From: Tridacna crocea
Lineage: Eukaryota > Mollusca > Bivalvia > Cardiida > Cardiidae
Assembly (NCBI GenBank): GCA_943736015.1
Contig: OX031065.1
Coordinates: 379,501-443,500 of the forward strand
DNA: 64,000 bases
Direction of reading: 5' to 3'
The notes below the pieces were generated by a model. The model searched no databases. It saw nothing but the letters and a program-made list of their open reading frames with translations, and was not told where the DNA came from. Each line of letters opens with the position of its first letter. The stretch's first letter is position 1. Positions 55,901 through 63,745 of the stretch are shown one piece after another. The position numbers and the translations under genes are program-made.

Positions 55901-58900
55901 TAAAGGGTTAAATGCTTTCTGTACATAAATTTGAACATTTTGAATAAGGACAGATATATTGATACACTCTGAAATGTAAGTCTATATAAGTAAGTTTTTT
56001 GAAAAAAATTAGCAAAATCAAGTAGTAACAACGGAAATAAAATTTTACATAACAAAATAAAGTTGGCTTGGGTCATTCCCTCCAAAAACAAATTGGCAGA
56101 TCATTTTAAATTTTCACCACACAATCCCAACTCTTGTCGACCGTGGAGCAGAAAGCTTTTGAAAACATTGTGGGAAAAGGAGAAAATGCTGGTAACCACC
56201 ATTTTCTCCTTTTCCCACAATGTTTTCTTCCCTGTCACTTGCAAGTTTCATCATCTGAGTCAAATTTAACTTGTTGTCTGCAAAAGCTTTCAATTTGGAC
56301 AAGTCTAAAATTTTGTTGTTAGGTAACGAATTAAAAGCATCCTAAAAAAATTTTTTTTTCATGTGTTAAAGAGTTAATCATAATGTAAGAATATTGACAC
56401 TTTTTTTTTCTATTTTACCCTTTACCACACAATCCTGACTTTCAACCACCCTTAGAAGAAGTCTATAGAACACATTGTCTATAGAACACATTGTGGGAAA
56501 ACACATCTTCGCAAGCCAAGGTTACGATCACTACGTGGATCTTACCTGGCGGATTGAGCCCGATTTCGAGATTCCTGCGACACACCCCCTATTGGATGCT
56601 GCTTATTATCTCCCTTTACATCATATTTCTTACAGCCAAACAGCTTACAGATACAATAACTCAACATGAAGCAATAACCACAAACCTACTTCGACATTCC
56701 ATGGTCAGGCGCTGGGATATAGCCTAAAAAATCTGATAACTGATTGGTCACATTGAAACTTTATGTAAATATTGTTTGTCTATGTTTTCTTAGGTAATAA
56801 ATCAATACAGATCCTGCATACATCCACAGGGGTATTCATGTTTACCTTCAAATTTTATCGCGACCCTGTTCTATTTTAATCAAAGATGATATGCTACAAG
56901 CCATTTGGATTTGATGCATTTAGAGCTAGCTGCATCCAATGAAAATGTGTACCGGGTGATTGTCAAAATCAAGCTCAATCTGCCAAGCGTAGTGGATCAT
57001 AACCCTTGGCTTGCGAAGATGGGGAAAACGAGAAAATGTTGGTTACCAGCATTTTCTCCTCTTCCCACAATATTTTCTAACCTGTCAAAGTCATAATTCA
57101 TCATATTAACAAGATTTAATTTGTTGACTTCAGGTGCTTTGAATTTGGTCCAATCCAAAAATTTGTCTTTTGGTAATGAGTTCATCTTTTACCACACATT
57201 CCTCTTTTTCAACAACCCCAAGGAAGAAGCCTTTTGAAAACATTTTGGGAAAAGTAACCAGCATTTTCTCCTTTTCCCACAATGTTTTTTACCCTTCCCA
57301 AATCAATTTCGATTCTTCAGTCACATTTATTTCATCGTCTGCAAATGCTTTCAATTTGGACCAGTCTACAAAATAGGAGATAACCCTTTACCAAACAACA
57401 CAATTTTAGACTGGTCCAAATTGAAAGCACTTACAGACAACAAAGTCATCATAACTCAAAAATTAAAATCTGTTTCAAGTAGGATAGAAAATATTGTGGG
57501 AAAAGGAGAAAATGCTGGTTACCAGCATTTTCTCCTTTTACCACAATGTTTTCTAAAGGCTTCTATGTCAGGGTCATAAAGCCCAAGGGTTGCTTGGTAA
57601 AGGGTTAAGGATAAACTTCTTTCTTTTGGATAAACTTTTTCTTTTTCTGCATTTAGTTAGTCATTTGCGATTAAATTTGATTCCCTAGATTTTGTATTCT
57701 TGTAACAATTTCTCATTCAATCCTGAGGATAAAGGCTTTTTAAAAAACTTGTAGGAATATTCTCCTTAAATGATTTTTATCTTTTGAAAAACAAATTTTA
57801 ATATTACACTTTTGTTTGAAAGAGCTTTAAATTCAGGCAAATGCAATATTTTGCCGTCTGTTTTACAAAGGGAAATGTTAAACAAGAAACAAGTAACAAA
57901 TGTAACAGCTTGTAACACTTCACCAGACAATCACAAACCACAGAAAGAAAGAGTTTGTAAATATTGCAGGAAATGAAGAAAATGCTGGTAATCAGCATTT
58001 CCTCCTTTTTTCTCACAATATTTTCCATCATGCCCGAAACAAAATTCAATTTTTGAGTAACTTTATAATGTCGTCTGCAATTACTTTCAATTTGGACAAG
58101 TCTAAGATTTTGTCATTTGGTACAGTGTTAAACAAGAAATGTTCTAAACTAGTAACAGTTGTAACAGTTTAACAAGAAACATTTCTGCATGCTAAACTAA
58201 ATGCCTACATCGTTCACTGGCTTATAGTCTATTTCGTGATCGACTGTCATTTTATTTTTCGAGGGTGTCCCAAAACCACCACGAGGTTTGCTAACTCCGC
58301 TTGTTGTTGTTGTTGTTGTTGAAGAAGTTGAAATTTGCCTCGTAAAAGGTTTTCCAAACGGACCATGGTCCTGTTGGACATGTCTATCATTTGGCACGCT
58401 ACTTGACCTACAAAAAAGTAGGTAAAAACCTTTATCACACAATCTTGAGTTTAAACAACCCTACCAGAGAAGGCTCTTGAAAAAATTGTGGGAAATGGAG
58501 AAAATGCTGGTTACCAGCATTTTCTCCATTTCCAACAATCTTTTCTAATTCTTGAAAGAAAGAAATAAAACTTTTTCACATTGTTTTCCTTTCATCTTGG
58601 CTTTTCCTATTTTCTTTCATTTCCTTCCCTCTGTGGTATGTCTTTACATAGCCTGTATGTTGATGGGTTTACCACTTTTTACCCCTACAATAACATCCTA
58701 AACTGGTCCACATTAACCCTTTCCCATACAAGCCCTGGTTTTTACGTGTCTGCAGTAAGTCTTTTATTAAGCAATTTCTAAACTAGTAATGAGCAATTTC
58801 TCCTTTGCCACACTGTTTTCTACCCTTTTTGAGAACTTTCTGCCATTTTCTTCAAATCTAAAATAGTTGTCTACAAACATTTTCCGTTTGGAAGAGTAAA

Positions 58901-61900
58901 AAATTTCTCGTTTGGGAAAGGGTTACCTCTTTACCACACAATCCCTAGTTTTAAAGAGAAGAAAGCTTCTGAAAACATTAAAGGAAAAGGAAAATGCTGG
59001 AAACCAGCATTCCACCCTTCCTATAACAAGTATCAATTTCTGAATCACATAAATTTTCTCATCTGTAAAGTTAGTTATTTGCTAAAAAGTTAAAAAGGAG
59101 AAAATGTTTCCTCTATTTTCTCCTTCTGCCTAGATGTTTTCAAAACCTATCAACAATACTTTTACTCTTAACCCTTTACCAAACAATCCATGGTTTTTAC
59201 GACCCTGAGATAGAAGCCTTTTGAAAACATTTTGGAAAAAGGAGAAAATGCTGGTAACCAGCATTTTCTCCTTTACCCATGATGTTTTCTACCCTGCTGG
59301 AAACAGATTTCAGTTTTTGAATAAAGTTTACTTTGTCATTGCAGGTGCTTTCAAGTTCGAGCAGTCTATAAAATTTTGTTGCTTGGTAAAATCATGGCAC
59401 TGTTGTCTACACTCCCCCTTTTGCATTAAATGCAGAATTTGGAACCCCCAGAAAAAAAAACCCACTTATTAGATATCTTGGCAGCAAGTGCACCTATGCA
59501 TGTTTTACTTTCCTTTATCACACCAGCACTGACACAACTTTCTTTCCAAGCCAGTGACTACTTTTCTCAAATGTATCAGATGTGAGAGGGCAACTTACCT
59601 CAACCATTTATCCCTTTACCAAACAACAAAATTTTAGACTGAAACCAAATTGCAAGCACCTGATGATGACAAAATAAACGCAACTCAAAAACTAAAATTT
59701 TGTTCCCAGCAGGGTAGGAAACATTGTGGGAAAAGGCGAAAATGCTGGTTACCAGCATTTTCGCCTTTTTCCACAATGTTTTTAAAAGGTTTTTATCACA
59801 GGGTCGTAAAACCAAGGGATTGTTCGGTACTGGGTTATCAATCCTCTACTGGATATCAAATCTACAACCACCAGGGCCAGTATTCACCAACCATTCTCAA
59901 GAAAATTCTCAGTGTTATTCCTGTGAAAGATTTCTAAATTTGTAAGTAACACAGTTTCTAATTGGCTAAACCAAATGGTTTAGCGAGTTTTGTTACTTAC
60001 AAATGTAGAAAATTCTGGGGAAATAAGGCAATGAACATTCTTAACAATGGTTGGTGAATACGGGTCCAGGTCAGTAGGTCAGGGTCCATATTCACCCCAA
60101 CCATTCTTAAGAATATTATTTGTCTTATTCTTCAAGATTTTCTACATTTGAAAGTAACATGACTTCTGATCAGCTAAAGCATTTGGTTTGGTTTACCTAA
60201 ACCATTTGGTTTAGCCAACTGGAAGTCCTGTTACTTTCCAATTTGAAAATAACCTAACTTCTGATTGGCTGGTTTAGCCAATCAGAAGTCGTGTTACTTT
60301 CAGACAACAAAATAAACATGATTTAAAAATTCAAAATCTTTTGTGGCAGTGAAGAACATTGTGGGAAAAGGTGAATATTCTGATTACCAGCATTTTCTCC
60401 TTTTCCCACAGTGTTGGCAAAAGGCTTTTTTCTCTGAATTGTTAAAAGTCAGGATTGTGTGGTAAAGGGTAAATGGATCTTTTCCCAGAGCATGTCCAAA
60501 TGAAATAAGCCCACTCACCTCACAAAATGACATTCTACCACATAGCCTCTCTCTTGTTGATATAGCTCTGTATTAAGGTATTTATCAACCTGTTAAAAAA
60601 GAAAACTGACTGATATTCTTTTAACCCTTTCTCAAACACCAAATTTTGGACCAGATCAAATTAAAAGCATTTTGCAAATGAAAAAATTACCAGTTGCTAA
60701 AAAGGATGATTTTTCTATATGTAGGGTAGAAAACATTGTGGGAAAAGGAGAAAACAATGGTTACCAGTTTTTTCTCCTTTTCCCATAATGTTTTCAAAAG
60801 GCTTCTATTCCTCACCGATAAAAACCAAGGATTGTTTGGGAAAGGGTTAACCTTTTACCAGACAATCCCTGGTTTTTACGACCCTAGGATAGACGGCTTT
60901 TGAAAACATTTTGGGAAAAGGAGAAAATGCTGGTTACCAGCATTTTCTCCTTTTCCCGAAATGTTTCCTACAATGTTTTCTATCCTGCTGGAAACAAATT
61001 TCAATTTTTGAGGTACCTTTTTTTCTCTGTCTGCAAGTGCTTTCAATTTTGACCCGTCTAAAATGTGTTAGTAAAGGGTTATCATTTTCCCAAACAATCC
61101 CTGGCTTTCACGACCCTGGAAATGAAGCCTTTTGAAAACATTGTGTTAACTCTTTACCAAATGTCAAACTTTTAGACTAGTCCAAAATGAAAGCATTTGC
61201 AGAGAACAGAATTAACATGACTAAAAAGTTGAAATTTTTTCTAGGAGGGTAAAAAACATTGTGTGGGAAAAGGAGAAAATCCTGGTTACCAGGTTCAGGG
61301 TTGTTAAGTTAGGATTGTGTGGTAAAGGACTAACTGATTACCAAACAACAATATTTTAAGCTTGTTCAAATCCAAAGCATTTGCAGACAACAAAATAAAG
61401 TGACTGAAAATTTGAAATTCATTTTGTGAAGGGTAGAAAACATTGTGGGAAAAGGAGAAAATGCTGGTTACCAGCATTTTCTCCTTTTCCCATAATGTTT
61501 TCTAAAGGCTTCTTACTCAGGGGTGTCAAAAGTAGGGATTGTGTGGTAATGGGTTAGGGGAACATGTTTTGTGGTAGCTAAGAAATATTTATCGCCAAGA
61601 CCAACGCTATGAAACAGTAGGCAGAACACTTCCTACCTTTGACAAACAGATTCCAGGAAACACATGCACCAGGTAGGCCCAGGATTCAGGCGGCTGCTGA
61701 CTCAGGGGACTTGCTCCAATTTGTAACAACTCGTCTGCTGAGTACAGGATTAACTTTTTATTTTGAACTGATAAAAAAAAAAATTAGGCAAGATTAATTT
61801 ACAAATTATTAACTCTTTACCAAATGACAAATTTTTGACTGGTGTGAATTGAAAGCATTAGCAGATGACAAAGTGAAGATGACTATAGAATTAAAATTTG

Positions 61901-63344
61901 TTTTAGGAAAGGAAGAAAACATTGAGGGTTACCAGCATTTTCTCCTTTTCCCACAGTTTTCTAAAGGCTTCTTTCACGGGGATGTTAAAAGTCGTGATTG
62001 TATGGTAAAGACGCAATCTTATACACACACTATCGTAAGTTTAAACGATTCTAAATAGATTGATTTTTATTTTATGCCCCTCTAAACATTATTTCAGTCA
62101 TACCATGGCAACAGGTCACATATTCCAGTATTTCATAGGTTTCACAGGTACTAGGCTTGCCCAAGGTCACTCTTACAAAAACCCAGTGGACCCAATGAGA
62201 TTCGAACACTGAACCTACAGGTATATGTCCTAAATTTAACAAAGGACCCACAAAGGACCCATTCCCAACAAAGTAAAGCTTTTGAAAACAATGTGTGAAA
62301 AGGAGAAAACACTAGTATATACAATTTTTTCTTTTCTTTTTTTTCTATTTCTTTAACTTTTCAAGGGTATGATGGCCAAAATACTTAGTCTGGACTGTTT
62401 CATTGAGCTATTGCTTACTGTTGCTTCAGAAATACCTTGGAATGACAAAACATCATCTTAGACCTATATGAAATGAAAGCATTTGCATTTGTGACTCAAT
62501 GCCTTCAGTAAGCTAGTAAAATTGTGGGAAAAATAGAAAATGCTGGTTACCAGCATTTTCTCTTTTTTCCACAATGTTTTCAAAATGATTTCCTCAAGGT
62601 AATTTGAATGCTGGATTGTTTGGTAAAGATAAAATTAGCTATCAAACATTTAATGCTGAACTAGATACCAAATAAGTGTTTTTTTTCTGCGGGTTCAAAA
62701 TTCAGTATTTCATTGTATGGTATCTAATGCCTTTTTCAACACAATTGAATACCAGTGTTTATATCCATGCCTACCTCGAGTTTCAATTACCAGTACTCCC
62801 AATCAGTGACCCCTGTTTTCTCAAATCTTGTACACTATCAAATGAGCTTCTGGGCCTAAACTAAGTGGTATATGAAGAAAGTGTTGGTTGCTAGCAGTTT
62901 TCTGTCTTCCCACTAAGAAAGGTTTCAACAACTTTTTACTCAGTGTATTTAAAAATGGAATATTTTGATTGGGACAGGTTCTGAAATAGTTTTACATTAC
63001 CTGTGACATCCATACAACTATTTTTGTAAGTTCTAAACATATGTCGTCTCCCATTGGCCGTTAGTAGATGTAAACCATTCATCACTTCCTCTTCTCCCGT
63101 TGAAAATGTGTAGGGTGATATAGGTTCTCGAACAATTTCACACACCCAGTGTTTAGTGGGATTTACCATGTTGGTTTTAAACTTTTCAAGCATTCTTTCT
63201 GCAGATAGGAATTCTCTTCTGTTCTGTGGCTTATACAAATCAGACAGTTCTTCCTCTATTGTAAGAATGTCCTCGGAATATTCGTTGAAGCCTTCATCGG
63301 GTAAAACTTCAATTAAAGAGTTGTTCCTGCCCACATTTAAATGA
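49378..63344 (-). CDS. unrecognised - strand gene, three 3' exons
   Basis: Candidate exons in transcript order are 63344-63001, 58407 to about 58277 (or 58283) and 49950-49378. The first has acceptor TTTTCAG and a donor ACAG before GTAATG (phase 1). The second begins at GTAG and continues that phase as QVACQMIDMSNRTMVRLENL. The third opens in phase 0 after TTTATTAG and runs 190 residues to TAA. Read together they give roughly 345 residues, 5' incomplete, mostly charged with a Gln run. I do not recognise a family and assign no function. The middle frame could instead stop at 58247, making exon 3 a separate gene. Introns are filled with TH copies. Confidence 0.5.
50126..50324 (+). mobile_element. 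TH element, A-B, left terminus lost
   Basis: Core perfect with GGTCACC loop. The B arm is altered (GTCCACATCTATTTAG). Ends at a TTAA shared with the next copy. Confidence 0.75.
50321..50543 (-). mobile_element. TH element, B-A, intact
   Basis: TTAA at both ends. CCCTTTCCCAAAC/GTTTGGGAAAGGG termini as in 27411-27639, including ATGATTTTTCTATATGATAG in arm B. Confidence 0.92.
50557..50604. repeat. flanking direct repeat, left copy
   Basis: CATTTAGCTTTTATTCTGAC and TGAATTGTAGATTATA; recurs at 50870-50911 after the TH copy 50634-50861. Confidence 0.8.
50634..50861 (-). mobile_element. TH element, B-A, B-arm variant
   Basis: TTAA left. Arm B has TTCAGTGTGGCTCAAATGG. Core perfect. Right end GGTAATGGGTTCA. 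Confidence 0.88.
50870..50911. repeat. flanking direct repeat, right copy
   Basis: Partner of 50557-50604. It lies between two TH copies of the same B-arm variant, as expected from a tandem duplication of copy plus flank. Confidence 0.8.
50913..51120 (-). mobile_element. TH element, B-A, B-arm variant, right end lost
   Basis: TTAA left; the B arm is close to 50634-50861 (TTCAGTGTTGCTCAAATGG). It is cut inside the A arm by a SINE-like segment at about 51120. Confidence 0.83.
51332..51596 (-). mobile_element. tRNA-derived SINE with perfect 12-bp target duplication
   Basis: On -, it starts GCCTGCCCGGGTGGCTCAGT (A box) and has GTTGTGAGTTTGATACCCGG (B box). The body carries TCTTTCCA and ACACCAGTACT-type blocks shared with 59465-59606. 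AGGTTATATCAA flanks it at 51320-51331 and 51597-51608. Confidence 0.85.
51709..51921 (-). mobile_element. TH element, B-A
   Basis: CTCTTTACCAAACAACTAAA start, TAGTAAAGGGTTAA end. The core left half is mutated (ACTGAGTGATAAAGAG). Confidence 0.8.
52001..52137. mobile_element. TH element with two A-type ends, core reduced
   Basis: TAACCCTTGGCAACACAATC on the left, then AAGCATTTTCTCCTTTTCCC and the inverted A arm ending GGAAAAGGTTTAA. Confidence 0.6.
52371..52444. mobile_element. 74-bp miniature of the CATCTTCGCAAGCC element
   Basis: Almost only two inverted ends: CATCTTCCCGAGCCAAGGTT and the inverse of CATCTTCGCAAGCCAAGGGT, separated by TGGATTTTGG. The same ends bound 56503-57021. Confidence 0.8.
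52685..52742. repeat. decayed GTCAGTCTGC hairpin
   Basis: GTTCAAACCACGTCAGTCTG and GGGCTGACCTGACTTGAA pair partly around ACAAGT. Related to 44954-45001. Confidence 0.5.
52823..52999. mobile_element. TH element, two A arms, near-complete palindrome
   Basis: TTAA at 52823 and 52996. The A arm (CCCTGAGAAAGGAGCCTT) is on the left and its inverse (AAAAGGCTTTATCCTCGGGG) on the right, so all 177 bp form one inverted repeat. Right TTAA shared with the next copy. Confidence 0.9.
52996..53221 (-). mobile_element. TH element, B-A, second core subfamily
   Basis: CACTGTGGGAAAAGGAG with AAATTGCTCATTACGAGC. TTAA at both ends. A arm TGCAGACACGTAAAAACC. Confidence 0.92.
53367..53591 (+). mobile_element. TH element, A-B, intact
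   Basis: TTAA at both ends. Perfect core apart from GTGGGTAAAGG. T run in the B arm. Confidence 0.9.
53592..53946. other. no gene; intron of the - strand gene if the model is right
   Basis: AT-rich sequence without recognised repeats. Confidence 0.35.
53947..54081 (-). mobile_element. TH fragment, old
   Basis: AGGGAAAAGGAGAAAATCAT, then a diverged A arm (AAAGGCTTCTTCCTTGG) ending at a TTAA shared with the next copy. Confidence 0.55.
54077..54305 (+). mobile_element. TH element, A-B, CCCATTACC subfamily, intact
   Basis: TTAACCCATTACC and GGTAATGGGTTAA termini are exact inverses. CACTGTGG/CCACAGTG core ends are compensated. Very close to 63377-63605. Confidence 0.94.
54560..54620. repeat. 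GATCAAGATCAG-family hairpin, decayed
   Basis: AGTGGATCAAGATCAGAATG on the left; CAGTTTGATCTCTAATCTCC on the right. Confidence 0.55.
54749..54976 (-). mobile_element. TH element, B-A, CTCATTACC subfamily, intact
   Basis: TTAA at both ends. Core GGAGAAACTGCTGGTTACC; right terminus GGTAATGGGTTAA. Confidence 0.92.
55096..55126. repeat. (ATG)n microsatellite
   Basis: About ten GAT/ATG units, followed 20 bp later by a long A run (about 55147-55174). Confidence 0.95.
55265..55489 (+). mobile_element. TH element, A-B
   Basis: TTAA at both ends. Core CACTATGGGAAAAGGAG pairs with CCCAAAGTG. T run in arm B. Confidence 0.88.
55682..55911 (-). mobile_element. TH element, B-A, second core subfamily, diverged arms
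   Basis: Core AAATTGCTCATTACGAGC is perfect, while the B arm (ATTTGAGGCTCTTCC) is highly diverged. TTAA at both ends. Confidence 0.82.
56110..56334 (+). mobile_element. TH element, A-B
   Basis: Left terminus TTTTCACCACACAATCCC; right GGTAACGAATTAA. Core has GGTAACCACC (one mismatch). Confidence 0.87.
56413..57183 (+). mobile_element. TH element, A-B, split by another transposon
   Basis: A arm and ATTGTGGGAAAAC at 56413-56502; rest of core and B arm from 57022 to 57183 (GAGAAAATGTTGGTTACC, GGTAATGAGTTCA). A 16-bp tandem duplication (TCTATAGAACACATTG) lies in the left part. Confidence 0.88.
56503..57021. mobile_element. 519-bp TIR transposon nested in a TH element
   Basis: Ends CATCTTCGCAAGCCAAGGTT and the inverse (ACCCTTGGCTTGCGAAGATG), about 30-bp TIRs including GATCACTACG/CGTAGTGGATC. 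GGGAAAAC flanks it on both sides (56495-56502 and 57022-57029), an 8-bp target duplication. Interior frames are short; no transposase is recognised. An 8-bp duplication is usual for hAT, P and some Merlin elements; superfamily not assigned. Confidence 0.9.
57181..57382 (+). mobile_element. TH element, A-B, core deletion
   Basis: The core lost GGAGAAAATGCT on the left (GGGAAAAGTAACCAGC). B arm good; right terminus replaced by TAGGAGATAA. Confidence 0.78.
57380..57608 (-). mobile_element. TH element, B-A
   Basis: GATAACCCTTTACC start, TTAA end at 57605. Core perfect except ATATTGTGG. Confidence 0.9.
57718..57873 (+). mobile_element. TH relic
   Basis: CCTGAGGATAAAGGC A-arm trace and TTTGCCGTCTG near the end; the core is almost gone. 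Confidence 0.4.
57913..58131 (+). mobile_element. TH element, A-B, old
   Basis: Core AATGCTGGTAATCAGCATT remains; right terminus GGTACAGTGTTAA. Confidence 0.7.
58277..58407 (-). CDS. candidate middle exon of - strand gene
   Basis: After TTTTTTGTAG the phase-1 frame reads QVACQMIDMSNRTMVRLENL, then LRGKFQLL and a run of seven Gln (CAA) before AELANLVV. Donors GTGGTG|GTTTTG or CTC|GTGGTG both leave phase 0, which suits the 49950 exon. Without a donor it stops at 58247. Another frame on the same strand gives a Thr-rich peptide and is less likely. Confidence 0.45.
58427..58560 (+). mobile_element. TH element, B arm lost
   Basis: ACCTTTATCACACAATC start. Core GTGGGAAATGGAG is paired with CTCCATTTCC, so the change is compensated. 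Confidence 0.75.
58713..58924 (+). mobile_element. TH element, A-B, second core subfamily
   Basis: TTAA left. Left core half rearranged (AAGCAATTTCTAAACTAG), right half intact. Ends GGGAAAGGGTTA. Confidence 0.8.
58922..59090 (+). mobile_element. TH element, A-B, old
   Basis: CTCTTTACCACACAATCCC start immediately after the previous copy. Core AATGCTGGAAACCAGCATT; B arm partly deleted. Confidence 0.65.
59168..59390 (+). mobile_element. TH element, A-B
   Basis: TTAACCCTTTACCAAACAATC start. Right terminus interrupted at GCTTGGTAAAATC. Confidence 0.87.
59465..59606 (-). mobile_element. SINE part, interrupted by a TH element
   Basis: CTTTCCAAGCCAGTGACTAC and CTTACCTCAACC match the 51.4-kb SINE in the same order. 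The continuation (TACTGGATATCAAATCTACA, ACCACCAG) lies beyond the TH copy at about 59839-59875. Confidence 0.65.
59607..59836 (-). mobile_element. TH element, B-A, inside a SINE, compensated core
   Basis: TTATCCCTTTACC start, GGGTTATCA end. The core carries AAAAGGCGAAAATG and CATTTTCGCCTTTT, the same A-to-C change on both halves. Confidence 0.88.
59871..60066. mobile_element. GGTTGGTGAATAC-family inverted-repeat element
   Basis: CCAGTATTCACCAACCATTC at the left and GAATGGTTGG-type (AACAATGGTTGGTGAATAC) at the right. The inner hairpin is AGTAACACAGTTTCTAATTG, GCTAAACC with its inverse. Confidence 0.7.
60078..60300. mobile_element. GGTTGGTGAATAC-family element, right end lost
   Basis: GGTCCATATTCACCCCAACC start. 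The inner hairpin is duplicated (two rounds of TTCTGATTGGCT/AGCCAATCAGAA). The next TH fragment cuts it. Confidence 0.65.
60303..60472 (-). mobile_element. TH element, B terminus lost
   Basis: Begins inside arm B at GACAACAAAATAAACATG. Core has GGTGAATATTCTG on the left. Confidence 0.75.
60621..60850 (-). mobile_element. TH element, B-A, intact
   Basis: TTAA at both ends. Core loop is altered symmetrically (GAGAAAACAATGGTTACCAG). Right TTAA shared with the next copy. Confidence 0.9.
60847..61082 (+). mobile_element. TH element, A-B
   Basis: TTAACCTTTTACC start. The outer right core is duplicated (AAATGTTTCCTACAATGTTT). Ends GTAAAGGGTTA. Confidence 0.88.
61079..61148 (+). mobile_element. TH fragment, A arm
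   Basis: Overlaps the previous terminus. Arm A ends at AACATTGTG, where the next copy's TTAA starts. Confidence 0.72.
61145..61333 (-). mobile_element. TH element, B-A, right core half deleted
   Basis: TTAA left. GAGAAAATCCTGGTTACCAG runs straight into arm A. Ends GGTAAAGGACTAA. Confidence 0.8.
61330..61556 (-). mobile_element. TH element, B-A
   Basis: Shares CTAA with the previous copy. Perfect core with GGTTACC loop. Right terminus GGTAATGGGTTA. Confidence 0.9.
61809..62010 (-). mobile_element. TH element, B-A, left core half deleted
   Basis: TTAACTCTTTACC start. GAAAACATTGAGGGTTACC marks the deletion. Right terminus ATGGTAAAGAC. Confidence 0.8.
62085..62225 (-). mobile_element. SINE, - strand
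   Basis: On - it has GTTCGAATCTCATTGGGTCC (B box), then CTTGGGCAAGCCTAGTACCT and CTGGAATATGTGACCTG, the 3' body of the 5.95-kb and 45.9-kb SINEs. This links that body to a tRNA head. Confidence 0.65.
62264..62340 (+). mobile_element. TH relic
   Basis: AGCTTTTGAAAACAATGTGT, GAAAAGGAGAAAAC only. Confidence 0.45.
62440..62630 (-). mobile_element. TH element, B-A, left terminus lost
   Basis: Core ATTGTGGGAAAAATAG with GGTTACC loop pairs well; A arm diverged; ends TTGGTAAAGATAA. Confidence 0.75.
63001..63344 (-). CDS. candidate upstream exon of - strand gene
   Basis: Acceptor CCATTTTCAG; 114 complete codons with one base left at each end. It reads NVGRNNSLIEVLPDEGFNEY, later KPQNRREFLSAERMLEKFKT and HWVCEIVREPISPYTFSTGE, ending YKNSCMDVTG. 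Rich in acidic and basic residues, no Cys pattern, no membrane segment. Coding composition is clear, but I recognise no family. Confidence 0.65.
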
Positions 63345-63376
63345 CTGAAAATGGATACCGTAGGTAAAACTTCACA

Positions 63377-63605
63377 TTAACCCATTACCACACAATCCCT
63401 ACTTTTGACGCCCCTGAGAAAGAAGCCTTTTGAAAACACTGTGGGAAAAGGACAAAATGCTGGTAACCAGCATTTTCTCCTTTTCCCACAATGTTTTCTA
63501 CCCTTCACAAATCAAATTTCAAATTTTTAGTCACTTTTATTTTGTCGTCTGCAAATGCTTTCGATTTGGATAAATCTAAAATTTTGTCGTTTGGTAATGA
63601 GCTAA
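63377..63605 (+). mobile_element. TH element, A-B, CCCATTACC subfamily, intact
   Basis: TTAA at left, CTAA at right. Very close to 54077-54305 in both arms, pointing to recent spread. Begins about 30 bp upstream (on -) of the acceptor of the 63001-63344 exon. Confidence 0.93.
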
Positions 63606-63611
63606 ATTGAT

Positions 63612-63745
63612 TTAACACAAACAACAAATTTAGGACTGGACCAAACTGAAAGCATTTGCAGAAAACAAATTATTCTCATTTGATGTTATCTATGTTTAAA
63701 AGGATAAATATTTAGGAAAGGGAGAAAATGCTGGTGTTTTCTAAA
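63612..63745 (-). mobile_element. TH fragment, B arm and left core
   Basis: AATTTAGGACTGGACC and GAAAGCATTTGCAGA, then a remnant AGGGAGAAAATGCTGG. Confidence 0.65.

Noticed and set aside
37537..62058. Dozens of short frames containing GKGENAGYQHFLLFPQCF-like peptides
   Set aside because: These are translations of the TH hairpin core, which happens to be open in several frames on both strands. They recur wherever the repeat does and are not genes.
5312..63745. Regularly recurring palindromic repeats resembling a CRISPR array
   Set aside because: Copies are dispersed in both orientations with long, irregular spacing, contain unlike arms and sit between TTAA sites. The sequence is eukaryotic.
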